The translations under genes and the position numbers were made by a program. DNA of 64,000 nt from Armatimonadota bacterium (GTDB lineage: Bacteria > Sysuimicrobiota > Sysuimicrobiia > Sysuimicrobiales > Sysuimicrobiaceae). The stretch covers positions 79,591-143,590 of the forward strand of contig JAVKGX010000005.1 of assembly GCA_031432545.1 (NCBI GenBank). Direction: 5' to 3'. Shown piece after piece: positions 28,177-38,062 of the stretch (the stretch's first letter is position 1; every line of letters begins with the position of its first letter). The notes beneath the pieces are model-generated. The model did not search any database and was not told the origin of the DNA. It saw only the letters and a list, made by a program, of their open reading frames with translations.

Positions 28177-29469
28177 ATGACCTGTAGGACTCTGGCGGTC
28201 CTGGTTGGTGTGCTGTTGGTTGCAGCCGCCTGTGCGCCCCGGACGGGGGAGGTGGAGGCAGAGCGCATCGGCGGCACGGTCACCGTGCTCGGGGTTTGGG
28301 GCGGGGCTGAGCTCGAGAGTTTCCGCGAGATGGTGAGGCCGTTCGAGCAACGCACCGGCATCACCGTGGAGTACGAGGGAACGCGCGATCTGAACGCCGT
28401 GCTCACGACGAGGATCCAGGCCGGAAATCCCCCTGACGTAGCGGGTTTGCCTGGGCCGGGTCAGATGGCCGAGTTCGCGCGGGCCGGCCACCTCAAGCCC
28501 CTGGACGACGTCGTGGACGCACAGCAGATGGGCGAGGAGTACGCGCAGACCTGGCGCGACTTGGGCAGCGTGGAAGGCCGCCTGTACGGGATCTTCGTGA
28601 AGACGTCCCTCAAGGGACTGGTCTGGTACAACCCGAAGGCGTTCCAGGCCGCCGGCTACCAGGTTCCGACGACGTTCGACGAACTGATGGCGCTGACGGA
28701 ACGCATCGCGGCCGAGGGCAAGACGCCCTGGTGCATCGGCCTGGAGAGCGGCGCAGCCAGCGGCTGGCCGGCCACCGACTGGATCGAGGTGCTGCTGCTG
28801 AAGTCGGCCGGGCCGCAGACGTACGACCAATGGTACCGCCACGAGATCCCGTGGGAGGATCCGGAGGTCCGCGATGCGTGGGAGAAGTTCGGGCGCATCG
28901 TCGGCAACCCGCAGTACGTGTACGGCGGGCGGCAGGGAGTGCTGTCGACGAACTTCGGGGAGTCACCGTTCCCGATGTTCACCGACCCGCCGGGCTGCTA
29001 CCTGCACCACCAGGCGACGTTCATCCAGGACTTCATCCAGCGGCAGTATCCGAACCTGGTGGCGGGTGAGGACTTCGACTTCTTCGCGTTCCCGGCGCCC
29101 AATCCGCAGTTTGCGAACGCGGTGGTTGCGGCCGGCGACCTGTTCGGGATGTTCAACGACACGCCGCAGGCGCGTGCGCTGCTCCGGTACCTGACGACCG
29201 CAGATGCGCAGGCCATCTGGGTCAAGCGGGGCGGGGCGCTGTCGCCGAACCGGCGCGTGAGCCTGGACGACTACCCGGATCCGTTGAGCCGACGGGCGGC
29301 CGAGATCCTGGTCGGCGCCGACATCGCGCGCTTCGACGCCTCGGATCTGATGCCGGAAGCCGTCAACAACGCGTTCTGGAGGGGGACGCTGGACTTCGTC
29401 AACGACCCCAACCGCCTCCAGGAGATCCTCGCGCGGCTGGAGCGGATCGCGCGGGAGTCGTACAGGTAA
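28177..29469 (+). CDS. Extracellular solute-binding lipoprotein, ABC transporter family 1 (sugar type)
   Basis: A 430-residue lipoprotein: signal peptide LAVLVGVLLVAAAC with the lipobox VAAAC (lipidated Cys19), then the MalE-like binding fold (TVTVLGVWGGAELESFREMVRPFEQRTGI, FEQRTGITVEYEG, GNPPDVAGLPGPGQ, GIFVKTSLKGLVWYNP). It should capture a sugar or other organic solute for an ABC importer. No permease or ATPase gene is adjacent, so it is an orphan that must join a transporter encoded elsewhere or act as a sensor. A GAGGAGGTG ribosome-binding site precedes the ATG. Confidence 0.85.
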   Translation: MTCRTLAVLVGVLLVAAACAPRTGEVEAERIGGTVTVLGVWGGAELESFREMVRPFEQRTGITVEYEGTRDLNAVLTTRIQAGNPPDVAGLPGPGQMAEFARAGHLKPLDDVVDAQQMGEEYAQTWRDLGSVEGRLYGIFVKTSLKGLVWYNPKAFQAAGYQVPTTFDELMALTERIAAEGKTPWCIGLESGAASGWPATDWIEVLLLKSAGPQTYDQWYRHEIPWEDPEVRDAWEKFGRIVGNPQYVYGGRQGVLSTNFGESPFPMFTDPPGCYLHHQATFIQDFIQRQYPNLVAGEDFDFFAFPAPNPQFANAVVAAGDLFGMFNDTPQARALLRYLTTADAQAIWVKRGGALSPNRRVSLDDYPDPLSRRAAEILVGADIARFDASDLMPEAVNNAFWRGTLDFVNDPNRLQEILARLERIARESYR

Positions 29470-29490
29470 GCTGTTTCGTACCGGACTGCG

Positions 29491-31317
29491 CTACGGGTTG
29501 CGTGCACCGGACCCGTGCGCGTCCGCGGGGTGCGGTGCGGGTTCGTGGGCAAGGGGCAGCGCGAACGAGAAGACGCTGCCCCTGCCTGGCTGGCTGACGG
29601 CCCATATGCGCCCGCCCTGCATCTCGACCAGGTGGCGCGCGATCGCCAGGCCGAGGCCGCTGCCGCCCGAGCCCCGGGTGCGCGAGCGGTCCACCCGGTA
29701 GAAGCGCTCGAAGATCCGCGGGAGGTCATCGGGGGGGATGCCTCGGCCGTCGTCGCAGACGGCCACGACGGCCTCGGTGCCCTGACGGCTCAACCGCACG
29801 CGGATCTCCCCTCCCTCGGAGGTGAACTTCAAGGCGTTGTCCACGAGGTTGGTCAGAATCTGCTCCACGCGGTCGGGGTCGGCCACAACCACGGTCGGGT
29901 CGCTTGCCTCACAGACCAGGCGGACACCGGCCTGCTCCGCGCGCGGCTGGTGGCGGGCCGCCACCGCGGCGCACGCCTCCGCCAAGTCCACGGGGCGCGT
30001 CTCGAACGTCACCCCCTTGCTCTCCAGCCGCGACAGTTCCATCAGGTCGTCGACCATCTTCACCAGGCGGTTGGCCTCGCTCTCGATGATCTCCAGAAAG
30101 CGTCGGCTGTTTCGCTCGTCGCGCATCGCGCCACCCAGCAGCGTCTCGACGAACCCCTTGATGGACGTCAGCGGCGTGCGCAGCTCGTGCGAGACGTTGG
30201 CAACCAGTTCGCGGCGCAATCGCTCGGAACGGCGCAGTTCGGTGACGTCGCGCACCACGGCGACCGCCCCCGCCGGCAGGCCGCCGGTTGCGCGGATGGG
30301 ACTGCACGTGACCTCGACCACACGGCCGGTTCCGTCGAGTTCGACCTCCTCCGACTGCACGCGCCCGTCCGCCGCCGCCTGCAAGAGGGAGACCAGGGTC
30401 GGATTGCGGATGGCCGCCGTGGCCTTCTTGCCGACCACGTCGTCGCCCAACCCGAGCATCTCACGGGCGGCACCGTTGAACAGCAACACGGTCTGGTCCG
30501 GTCCGACAGCGACGACGGCGTCGCGGATGCCGGCCAGTACGGCTTCCAACCGGTTGCGTTCTTCGCGGATCTGCTCGATCGTCTCCGCCAGCTGTCGTGC
30601 CATCCGGTTGAACGCCAGACCCAACCTGCCCACCTCGTCGTGGGTGCGCACCGGCACCTGGCGGCCGTAGTCCCCCTGGCTGATGGCCCGCGCGCCCCGC
30701 TCCAGCTCGCCGAGCGGCCGGGTGATCGAGCGGCTGATGCGGAAACCCAAGAATGCAGCCGCGACCAGGGCCAGCAGGCCTGCTGTGAAGAACGCCCACC
30801 AGATCTGCTGAAGCTGGCGATCGACCCAGAGGCGGGGCGCGGAGACGTGGATGATCCCCACGACCTCCCCGTCTTGCACGATGGGTGCTGCGGCGAAAAT
30901 GCGCATCTCCCGGTTCCGGTCGTCCCACCGCTGCGCGGTGGCCGCATCGCCCTCACGGGCGCGCAGCACCTCGGGCGGAGGCGGCGGCTGATCGGATCCG
31001 AGGTGCGGCTTGATGCCCGTGGCGTCGCGGACGCCGACGTAAGCACCCTTCCGCCACTCGAACGACTTGGCGGCTTGTTCCAACGCTCGGAAGTCGGCCC
31101 CAGCCACCATCCGCGGCCGCAGGGCCTCGGCGATCACCCGCGCCTGGGACTCCAGCATGAGTTCGTAGCTGCGCGTGTACCGCCACTCGATCTGCCGCAC
31201 GACGTAGAAGCCGGCCGTCAACAGGGCGAGAACCACGATGAGCAGGTAGCTGGCCAGCAGGCGCGCACGCAGGCTGGTCACGAACGCCGCTGCGCCGGAC
31301 CGGACCCCGGCGGTCAT
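29491..31317 (-). CDS. Membrane sensor histidine kinase (PhoR/WalK type)
   Basis: A 608-residue kinase: TM1 (about 19-40), extracytoplasmic sensor (41-170), TM2 (about 172-192), HAMP (193-245), PAS domain (about 255-365; LAGIRDAVVAVGPDQTVLLFNGAA), HisKA with phospho-acceptor His377 (VSHELRTPLTSIKGFVETLL), and HATPase with N-box NLVDNALKF, DDGRGIP and GSGLGLA. The order is that of PhoR/WalK kinases. Its ATG overlaps the stop of the response-regulator gene (RR-HK order). The signal is unknown; no pst or cell-wall operon adjoins it. Confidence 0.92.
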   Translation of the reverse strand: MTAGVRSGAAAFVTSLRARLLASYLLIVVLALLTAGFYVVRQIEWRYTRSYELMLESQARVIAEALRPRMVAGADFRALEQAAKSFEWRKGAYVGVRDATGIKPHLGSDQPPPPPEVLRAREGDAATAQRWDDRNREMRIFAAAPIVQDGEVVGIIHVSAPRLWVDRQLQQIWWAFFTAGLLALVAAAFLGFRISRSITRPLGELERGARAISQGDYGRQVPVRTHDEVGRLGLAFNRMARQLAETIEQIREERNRLEAVLAGIRDAVVAVGPDQTVLLFNGAAREMLGLGDDVVGKKATAAIRNPTLVSLLQAAADGRVQSEEVELDGTGRVVEVTCSPIRATGGLPAGAVAVVRDVTELRRSERLRRELVANVSHELRTPLTSIKGFVETLLGGAMRDERNSRRFLEIIESEANRLVKMVDDLMELSRLESKGVTFETRPVDLAEACAAVAARHQPRAEQAGVRLVCEASDPTVVVADPDRVEQILTNLVDNALKFTSEGGEIRVRLSRQGTEAVVAVCDDGRGIPPDDLPRIFERFYRVDRSRTRGSGGSGLGLAIARHLVEMQGGRIWAVSQPGRGSVFSFALPLAHEPAPHPADAHGSGARNP

Positions 31318-32042
31318 CGCGCCGACCTCCGTGCCCGGCGGGCGGCCGTCGGGTCGGGCGGCTTGAACTTGTAACCCACCCCACGGACGGTGACGATGAA
31401 CGTCGGGCTGGCAGGATCGTCTTCGATCTTGTCGCGCAGCCGACTGATGTGCATGTCCACCGTGCGGGTGCTCCCGAAGTAGTCGTAGCCCCAGACGTGC
31501 TCCAGCAGCGCGTCGCGGCTGAAGACGCGGTTGGGATGGGCCATCAGCATGCGCAGCAGATCGAACTCCTTGGCGGTCAGCTCCACCGGCCGATCGCGCA
31601 GCCTGACCTCGCGGGTGTTCGGATCCAGAACCAGGTCGCCCGCCACCGTAGCGGGGAGAAGGCCCGTCTCGTCTCCGTCACCCCGGGTCCGGCGGAGGAT
31701 GGCGCGGATGCGGGCCACCAGCTCTCGCGGGCTGAACGGCTTCGTCACGTAGTCGTCGGCACCGGTCTCCAACCCGACGACGCGGTCCAGTTCGCTGTCC
31801 TTCGCGGTCAACACGAGGATGGGTACGGGGCTCTCGCGCCGCAGCGTACGGCAGATCTCCAGGCCGTCCACGTACGGGAGCATGAGGTCCAGCACGATGA
31901 GGTCCGGGCGCTCGCTGCGAGCGGCCTGCAGAGCGGAGCGGCCGTCGTAGGCCACGCGCACATCGAAGCCCTCCTGCGCCAAGTTGTAGCGCACCAGCTC
32001 CACGATGTGCGGCTCGTCGTCGACGACGAGGATCCTGTGCAT
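31314..32042 (-). CDS. OmpR/PhoB-family response regulator
   Basis: A 242-residue regulator with receiver domain 1-120 (ILVVDDEPHIVELV, phospho-acceptor Asp52 in VLDLMLPYVDG, LTAKDSE, KPFSPRELVARI) and a C-terminal winged-helix domain (LTAKEFDLLRMLMAHPNRVFSRDALL, VDMHISRLRDKIE, TVRGVGYKF). It is the cognate partner of the overlapping kinase gene and comes first in the transcript. The targets are unknown; pckA lies next upstream on the same strand but separated by about 80 bases. Confidence 0.93.
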   Translation of the reverse strand: MHRILVVDDEPHIVELVRYNLAQEGFDVRVAYDGRSALQAARSERPDLIVLDLMLPYVDGLEICRTLRRESPVPILVLTAKDSELDRVVGLETGADDYVTKPFSPRELVARIRAILRRTRGDGDETGLLPATVAGDLVLDPNTREVRLRDRPVELTAKEFDLLRMLMAHPNRVFSRDALLEHVWGYDYFGSTRTVDMHISRLRDKIEDDPASPTFIVTVRGVGYKFKPPDPTAARRARRSAR

Positions 32043-32120
32043 GGGAAGACTCTCAGAGCAATCTCCCGCCGCGGTGTCACGAGACGGTAACGACGGGGCC
32101 GAGTCCGTTGCGGGTCCCCG

Positions 32121-33710
32121 TCACACCCTCGGCCCGGCGTCCCGGATCTCCTGCGAGACCTGGCTGGCGAAGCGCCGGAAGTTCTCCGTGAACATCCGCG
32201 CCAGCCGGCGCGCCTGAGCGTCGTAGGCGTCCCCGTCGCTCCATGTCGCCCGCGGCAGCAGGATCTCTTGCGGCACGCCCGGTACGCGTTCCGGAACGTG
32301 CAGACCGAACACCGGATCCGAACGGTACGGCACGTCGTCGAGGTCTCCTGTGAGGGCGGCGCGCAGGAGCGCCCGCGTGTGCTGAATGCCGATCCGCCGA
32401 CCGACGCCGAACGGACCACCGGTCCAACCGGTGTTGACCAGCCAGGCGCGGACGCGGTGGGCTCGGATCCGTCCGGCCAGCAGTTCGGCGTACCGTCCGG
32501 GGGCCAGGGGCAGGAAGGGCGCTCCGAAGCAGGCGCTGAACGTGGCCTCAGGATCGGTCACACCCCGCTCCGTGCCGGCCACCTTGGCGGTGTAGCCGGA
32601 CAGGAAGTGGTACATCACCTGCTCGGGGGTCAGGCGCGCGATGGGCGGCAGGACTCCGAAGGCGTCGGCCGTCAGCAGGACGACGTCGCTGGGATGCCCG
32701 GCCCGTCCCCCGGGTACGTAGTTTGAAAGATGGGTGATCGGGTATGCGCCGCGGGTGTTCTCGGTGATGGTGGCGTCGTCGAGGTCCAGGGTGCGCGTGC
32801 TGGGGTCCATCACGACGTTCTCGAGGATCGTGCCGAACATCCGGGTCGTGGCGTAGATTTCGGGTTCGGCTTCCGGGGAGAGGCGGATCACCTTGGCGTA
32901 GCAGCCGCCCTCGAAATTGAAGATCCCTTCGTCGGTCCAGCCGTGCTCGTCGTCGCCCACCAGTGGCCTATGAGGATCGGTGGAGAGCGTGGTCTTGCCG
33001 GTGCCCGAAAGTCCGAAGAACAGCGCGGACCGACCGTCGGCGCCGACGTTGGCGGAACAATGCATCGAGGGGATGCCCTGCCTGGGCAGCAGGTAGTTCA
33101 TGACAGTGAACATCGACTTCTTGATCTCGCCGGCGTACGACGTGCCGCCGATCAAGACGATGCGCTGCGCGAAGTTCAAGACGATGAACGTCTCGGAGCG
33201 AGTACCGTGGCGCAGCGGGTCCGCCTGGCACGAGGGCAGGGAGACCACGGTGAACTGCGGATCGTGCAGGGCGGCGGCCGCCGGGTCTTCGATCCGTAAG
33301 AACAGGTTTCGGGCGAACAGACTGTGCCAGGCGTACTCCGTGATGACCCGGATCGGCAGGCGATACCGGGGATCGGCGCCGAGGTGCAGGTCCTGGACGT
33401 ACAGATCGCGTGTGCGTGCGTGCCGGAACGCATGGTCGCGCAGAGCCTCGAAGTGCGCCGGCGCCATGGGGCGGTTGACCTCGCCCCACCAGATCTCCGA
33501 TTCGGTCTGCTCTTCGCGGACCACGAACTTGTCGTTCGGCGACCGGCCGGTATGAGGAGCGGTGATCGTCACGAGGGGGCCGCCTTCGGCCAGCGCGCCC
33601 TCGCGGCGGCGTACGGCGTGCTCGACGAGTTCCGGTGAGGAGAGATTCCAGTAGACCGCACCGTCGGTGGGGAACGGCAGGGAGGGAGTCGGCCTATCGG
33701 CGAGCTTCAT
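32121..33710 (-). CDS. pckA: Phosphoenolpyruvate carboxykinase (ATP)
   Basis: A 529-residue ATP-type PEPCK converting oxaloacetate plus ATP to PEP and CO2 (gluconeogenesis). Visible motifs are [27 protein letters not shown], the kinase-1a P-loop [16 protein letters not shown] (233-240), the metal/ATP stretch [20 protein letters not shown] and [12 protein letters not shown]. The ATG at 33710 follows GGAGG by seven bases. Gluconeogenic PEPCK suits a cell living on amino acids, as the transport and oxo-acid genes around it suggest. Confidence 0.96.
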   Translation of the reverse strand: MKLADRPTPSLPFPTDGAVYWNLSSPELVEHAVRRREGALAEGGPLVTITAPHTGRSPNDKFVVREEQTESEIWWGEVNRPMAPAHFEALRDHAFRHARTRDLYVQDLHLGADPRYRLPIRVITEYAWHSLFARNLFLRIEDPAAAALHDPQFTVVSLPSCQADPLRHGTRSETFIVLNFAQRIVLIGGTSYAGEIKKSMFTVMNYLLPRQGIPSMHCSANVGADGRSALFFGLSGTGKTTLSTDPHRPLVGDDEHGWTDEGIFNFEGGCYAKVIRLSPEAEPEIYATTRMFGTILENVVMDPSTRTLDLDDATITENTRGAYPITHLSNYVPGGRAGHPSDVVLLTADAFGVLPPIARLTPEQVMYHFLSGYTAKVAGTERGVTDPEATFSACFGAPFLPLAPGRYAELLAGRIRAHRVRAWLVNTGWTGGPFGVGRRIGIQHTRALLRAALTGDLDDVPYRSDPVFGLHVPERVPGVPQEILLPRATWSDGDAYDAQARRLARMFTENFRRFASQVSQEIRDAGPRV

Positions 33711-33988
33711 GCGCAGCCTCCTGGGCACGCTCGGAAAACGCGACAAAGCGCCGCGGGGTTCTGGGGCGCCCACCCGGGCTGAGCCGCCTTTGTCCCAGAC
33801 CCTCCAGAAGGATAGCACGGGCGAGGAGCCCGAAGACTGCGCGGGCCGAAGCGGAGGTCCCGGGGCTCGGCCGGTCGTGTATCCTGGAGAACGGAGCGTC
33901 CCGGCCGTGTCCCTCCTGCCGGATGAGTCCGGCCGGCGCCTGCGACCCCGGCGGGGTCGGATTCGGATGACGGGGAGGCGGTCAGGCG

Positions 33989-35086
33989 GTGAAAACCCAA
34001 AGCCACACGGCGCCTTCGGTTCGGCGAATCCCTGATCGCATGCGGGCCCTGCGCAAGACGGATCGATCGCCCGGCCTGACGTTGCACGAGGTGGCGGTCG
34101 GACAGCCCGGCCCGGGGGAGGTCCTGGTCCGCGTGCTCCGGGCCGGCATCTGCGGGACGGACCTCCACATCCACCGGTGGGACGCCTGGGCTGCCTCGCG
34201 GGTACGCCCGCTCACCACGCTGGGCCACGAGTTCTGCGGGGTCGTCGCGGCCGTCGGGCCCGGCGTCGCGGGTGTGACCGAGGGCGAGCGGGTATCCGTC
34301 GAGTGCCACATCAACTGCGGACGTTGCCTGCAGTGCCGGAGCGGTCAGGCGCACATCTGCCCGAACATCGAGATCATCGGGGTCGACCGGGACGGTGCGT
34401 TCGCCGACTACGTGGTCGTACCGGCCCGCAATCTCTGGCGGATTCCCCACGGGATCCCGGTCGACGTCGCGGCGATCATGGACCCCATCGGGAACGCGGT
34501 CCACGCGGCGCTGTCGGCGAGCCTCGTCGCGGCGCGTGTCGTAGTCATCGGCTGCGGCCCGATCGGGCTCATCGCCGTCGCGGTCGCCCGCAGCGCCGGG
34601 GCCTCCCTCGTGGCGGCCACTGACGTCCGGCCGCGGCGGCTGGAACTGGCGCGCATCATGGGGGCCGATCTGGCGGTCGACGCCCGTGAGGATGTCGCCG
34701 AACTCCTCCTCGACGCCACCGGCGGCGTGGGCGCCGACGTCGTCCTTGAGATGTCCGGTCATCCCAACGGGCTCCACACCGGCCTGCGGGTGCTGCGCAA
34801 CGGCGGCCACGTCGCGCTGCTGGGGCTGCCGTCCCGCCCCGTGGAACTGGACCTGACGAATCTGGTGATCTTCAAGGGCGCGACGGTTCTGGGAGTCTTC
34901 GGTCGGCGTCTGTGGGAGACGTGGGAGCAGAGCACGCGCCTGCTGCAGAACGGGCTGGACGTGACCCCGGTGATCACGCACCGCTTTCCGCTGGAGGCGT
35001 TCGAGGAAGCCTTTTCGGTGCTGGAGTCGGGCGAGGCGGGGAAGGTCGTCTTCGAGATCGGGCCCGACTCAGAGCTCTGGGACTAG
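33989..35086 (+). CDS. tdh: Threonine 3-dehydrogenase-like zinc alcohol dehydrogenase
   Basis: A 365-residue medium-chain dehydrogenase. The catalytic zinc region is Cys55 ([14 protein letters not shown]) with His80-Glu81 (LGHEFCG); structural zinc cysteines are Cys110, Cys113, Cys116 and Cys124; NAD-binding is [14 protein letters not shown]. The [13 protein letters not shown] stretch is typical of L-threonine 3-dehydrogenase, which makes 2-amino-3-oxobutyrate for Kbl, encoded 540 bases downstream. The GTG at 33989 has GGGAGG upstream; an ATG at 34040 fits the family N-terminus but has no ribosome-binding site. Confidence 0.88.
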   Translation: MKTQSHTAPSVRRIPDRMRALRKTDRSPGLTLHEVAVGQPGPGEVLVRVLRAGICGTDLHIHRWDAWAASRVRPLTTLGHEFCGVVAAVGPGVAGVTEGERVSVECHINCGRCLQCRSGQAHICPNIEIIGVDRDGAFADYVVVPARNLWRIPHGIPVDVAAIMDPIGNAVHAALSASLVAARVVVIGCGPIGLIAVAVARSAGASLVAATDVRPRRLELARIMGADLAVDAREDVAELLLDATGGVGADVVLEMSGHPNGLHTGLRVLRNGGHVALLGLPSRPVELDLTNLVIFKGATVLGVFGRRLWETWEQSTRLLQNGLDVTPVITHRFPLEAFEEAFSVLESGEAGKVVFEIGPDSELWD

Positions 35087-35151
35087 CGGTGTGGGGGTAG
35101 GGAGACTATGATGGGTGAGGTTTGCCGACAGCGGAAGCGAGGTGATCCGGT

Positions 35152-35493
35152 TTGATCAAGCCCGTCGTCGCGGTGGGCATAGCCTTCGCGGCCGTCTTCG
35201 CACAACTGTTGCCGTCGTGTGACGAACAGAGCCGCGTCGTTCTGGGTTGGGTGGAAGACAAGTACATCGAGGCGGACTTCGGCCGGCAGTACATCATCGT
35301 GGTCGACCGCAAGCCGTACGACGTCCCGCGGCCCTTCTACGAAGACGTGCGGGTCGGGGACAAGGTGCGCTACGATGGGCGGAAGTGGGAGATCGTGCAG
35401 CGCGCGGGAGAGCCGTCGCGGCTGGTGCCGATTACGATCCTGTCCCCGTCCCCCAGCCCGACCCCCACTCCGCGTCCCTCACCGACGCCGTAG
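35152..35493 (+). CDS. Small secreted protein or lipoprotein of unknown function
   Basis: A 113-residue protein with an N-terminal hydrophobic signal (PVVAVGIAFAAVFAQLLPSC) ending at Cys23; the box LPSC is a weak lipobox because of Pro at -2. The middle (GWVEDKYIEADFGRQYIIVVDRKPYDVP, VGDKVRYDGRKWEIVQ) looks like a small beta barrel. The C-terminus is a Pro/Ser/Thr repeat (SPSPSPTPTPRPSPTP), a wall- or surface-spanning stalk. The start is a TTG after GAGGTGAT. It separates tdh from kbl. No family is recognised. Confidence 0.6.
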   Translation: MIKPVVAVGIAFAAVFAQLLPSCDEQSRVVLGWVEDKYIEADFGRQYIIVVDRKPYDVPRPFYEDVRVGDKVRYDGRKWEIVQRAGEPSRLVPITILSPSPSPTPTPRPSPTP

Positions 35494-35627
35494 AGGGAGT
35501 CTGCAGGGTGACACCGTAGGCCGGCGGGCGCGGGTCTCCGAGCATCTGCAACGTCCGCCGCCGGGATCGCAGGGGTTTGCGCCCGTCCCGTCCAAGACCA
35601 CAGACACCCGCCGTGGGAGGGTCCGGA

Positions 35628-36815
35628 ATGCTCCAGCAGACCCATCCGTTGCGTCATCTCGAGGCAGAACTCGCCGACCTGCGCGCCCGCGGGCTGTACT
35701 GTTGGCCGCGAGAACTGCAGAGCGTGCAGGCTCCGCGGGCGGTCTACGACGGCCGAGAGGTCGTCAACCTGTGCTCGAACAACTACCTGGCGTTGGCGAA
35801 TCATCCGAAGCTGAAGGAAGCCGCGCGCCGTGCCGTGGACCAGCTCGGCGTCGGCTCCGGTGCGGTCCGCACGATCGCGGGCAACATGGCGCTGCACCGC
35901 GAGTTGGAGGAAGAGCTGGCTCGCTTCAAGCACACCGAGGCGACCCTCCTCTACCAGTCGGGCTTTGCCGCCAACGCGGGCACGGTCTCCGCGATCCTCA
36001 CGAAGGAGGACGTCGTCGTCAGCGACGAGCTGAACCACGCCAGCATCATCGACGGTTGCCGGCTCAGTGGCGCGACAAAGAAGATCTACCGCCACCGCGA
36101 CGTCGCCCACGCGCGGGAGTTGCTGGCGGCCTCCCGCGACGCCCGCGTCGTCCTGCTGATCACCGACGGCGTGTTCAGCATGGACGGCGACATCGCGCCG
36201 TTGCCGGAACTGTGCGCGCTGGCGCGCGAGTACGGTGCGATCATGATGGTCGACGACGCTCATGCAAGCGGCGTGCTGGGGCGCCAAGGACGCGGGACGG
36301 TGGACCACTTCGGCCTGCACGGACAGGTGGACATCCAGGTCGGCACGCTGTCCAAGGCGTTCGCGACCCTGGGAGGATACGTCGCGGGCAGCCGCGCGCT
36401 GATCGAGTACCTGATGCACAAAGCTCGGCCGCTGCTGTTCTCCACCTCTCACCCCCCGGCCGTCGCCGCCGCGGCGCTGGCCGCGGTGAGGGTGGTGCAG
36501 GAGGAGGAGGGGCTGATCGAGCGGCTGTGGGAGAACACGCGGTACTTCAAGGACGGGTTGCGCCAGCTGGGATTCGACACCGGGGCCAGCCAGACGCCGA
36601 TCACGCCCGTAATGACCGGCGACGAGATCCTCGCCATGCGCCTCAGCGACCGACTCTTCGAGGAGGGAGTGTTCGCGCTGGGCATCGGCTTCCCGACCGT
36701 CCCGCGTGGCAAGGCCCGGGTGCGCACGATCGTCACCTCTGGCCACACGCGCGAAGACCTGGACCGGGCGCTCGACGCGTTCGAACGGGTCGGCCGGGAA
36801 CTGGGACTCATATGA
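35628..36815 (+). CDS. kbl: Glycine C-acetyltransferase (2-amino-3-ketobutyrate CoA ligase)
   Basis: A 395-residue PLP enzyme of the alpha-oxoamine synthase family: NLCSNNYLALANHP, GSGAVRTIAGNMALHRELE, DELNHASIIDGCRLS, DGVFSMDGDIAPL, DDAHASGVLG and the PLP-lysine Lys243 in GTLSKAFATLGG. Kbl cleaves 2-amino-3-oxobutyrate with CoA to glycine and acetyl-CoA, completing threonine breakdown begun by Tdh. BioF is the main alternative, but tdh nearby and no biotin genes favour Kbl. GGGAGG precedes the ATG at 35628. Confidence 0.88.
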   Translation: MLQQTHPLRHLEAELADLRARGLYCWPRELQSVQAPRAVYDGREVVNLCSNNYLALANHPKLKEAARRAVDQLGVGSGAVRTIAGNMALHRELEEELARFKHTEATLLYQSGFAANAGTVSAILTKEDVVVSDELNHASIIDGCRLSGATKKIYRHRDVAHARELLAASRDARVVLLITDGVFSMDGDIAPLPELCALAREYGAIMMVDDAHASGVLGRQGRGTVDHFGLHGQVDIQVGTLSKAFATLGGYVAGSRALIEYLMHKARPLLFSTSHPPAVAAAALAAVRVVQEEEGLIERLWENTRYFKDGLRQLGFDTGASQTPITPVMTGDEILAMRLSDRLFEEGVFALGIGFPTVPRGKARVRTIVTSGHTREDLDRALDAFERVGRELGLI

Positions 36816-36822
36816 ACGCGCC

Positions 36823-38058
36823 ATGAAGGTCTTCACGTCCCTACCCACCGTCGACGAGGCAGTCGACCGCTTCCTGGGCACGGTGCGCCCGCAGCCGAGG
36901 GGTTCGGAGATCGTACGGCTGGAACACGTGCTCGGCCGGATCACCGCCCAAGACCTCGTCGCGCCCGAAGACCTGCCACCGTTCGACCGCTCGGCCGTGG
37001 ACGGCTACGCGGTCCGCTGTGCGGACGTCGCAGGCGCTTCCGCTGAGGCTCCGGCCACACTCCGGGTGGTCGGCGAGGTCCGGGTGGGGGAGGCCGCTCG
37101 AGTTTCGCTCCTCCCCGGACAGGCAGTGCGTATTCCCACCGGAGGGATGTTGCCGGAGGGCGCGGACGCCGTCGTGATGCAGGAGCACTGCGACCGCCAG
37201 GGTGAACGGCTGGCGGTGCACACGAGCGTGCAGGCCGGTGCCAACGTGGTCTGCCAGGCTGCCGACGTCCGCCGCGGCGAGGTCGTGGCACTTGCGGGTA
37301 CGCGGATCCGGCCGCAGGAACTGGGGCTGCTCGCAGGGCTGGGCATCGTGGAGGTGCCGTGCTGTGTGCCGCCGCGCGTGGCGATCTTCTCCACCGGCGA
37401 CGAGGTCGTGCCGGCCGACCGCACGCCGATGCCGGGTCAGGTGCGCGACATGAACCGCCACAGCCTGGCTGGGCAGGTGTCGCGTCTGGGCGCGGTCCCC
37501 CTCGTCGGCGGGATCCTGTCCGACGAGGCCGAGGCGGTCGAGCGGCGCCTGCGCGATGCGATGCACTCGGCGGACGTCCTCCTGGTGTCCGGCGGGAGTT
37601 CGGTGGGAGCACGCGACGTGCTGGCCGAGGTCGTCCCGCGTCTGGGCGCACCCGGCGTGGTGGTCCACGGGGTCGCGATCAAACCAGGCAAGCCGACCCT
37701 GCTGGCGCTGTGCGACGGGAAGGTGGTGATCGGGCTGCCGGGCAACCCGGTCTCTGCGATGGTCGTCTTCGAGGCCTTCGCCAGACCGGTGCTGGAAGCG
37801 ATGCTGGGGCTGCGGCCCGACCTCCGGGGCGCCCGTCGGGTCCTCGCCCGGCTGGCGCAGAGGTTGCGCGCTCCGGCTGACCGAGAGGAGTTCGTGCGCG
37901 TTCGAATCGCCGGGCGGGGCGACTGTCCGGTCGCACACCCCGTTCTGGGCGGATCTGCGATCATCACCACGATGACCCGCGCCGATGGCTACGTCCGCGT
38001 GCCGATGGGCCAGACGCTGGACGGCGGGGCGTGGGTCGAGGTGCATCTGTTCGACTGA
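36823..38058 (+). CDS. moeA: Molybdopterin molybdenumtransferase MoeA
   Basis: A 411-residue MoeA inserting molybdate into adenylylated molybdopterin. Motifs are LGRITAQDLVAPEDLPPFDRSAVDGYAV, VRIPTGGMLPEGADAVVMQE, ATP/MPT-binding IFSTGDEV, VSGGSSVGARD, KPGKPTLLA and GLPGNPVSAMVVFE, followed by the C-terminal domain IV. It lies eight bases after kbl, with moaC two genes downstream. Together with the Mo hydroxylase subunits at 49.6-55.7 kb it shows active Mo-cofactor use. An ATG at 36812 overlapping the kbl stop is out of frame. Confidence 0.94.
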   Translation: MKVFTSLPTVDEAVDRFLGTVRPQPRGSEIVRLEHVLGRITAQDLVAPEDLPPFDRSAVDGYAVRCADVAGASAEAPATLRVVGEVRVGEAARVSLLPGQAVRIPTGGMLPEGADAVVMQEHCDRQGERLAVHTSVQAGANVVCQAADVRRGEVVALAGTRIRPQELGLLAGLGIVEVPCCVPPRVAIFSTGDEVVPADRTPMPGQVRDMNRHSLAGQVSRLGAVPLVGGILSDEAEAVERRLRDAMHSADVLLVSGGSSVGARDVLAEVVPRLGAPGVVVHGVAIKPGKPTLLALCDGKVVIGLPGNPVSAMVVFEAFARPVLEAMLGLRPDLRGARRVLARLAQRLRAPADREEFVRVRIAGRGDCPVAHPVLGGSAIITTMTRADGYVRVPMGQTLDGGAWVEVHLFD

Positions 38059-38062
38059 GCGC

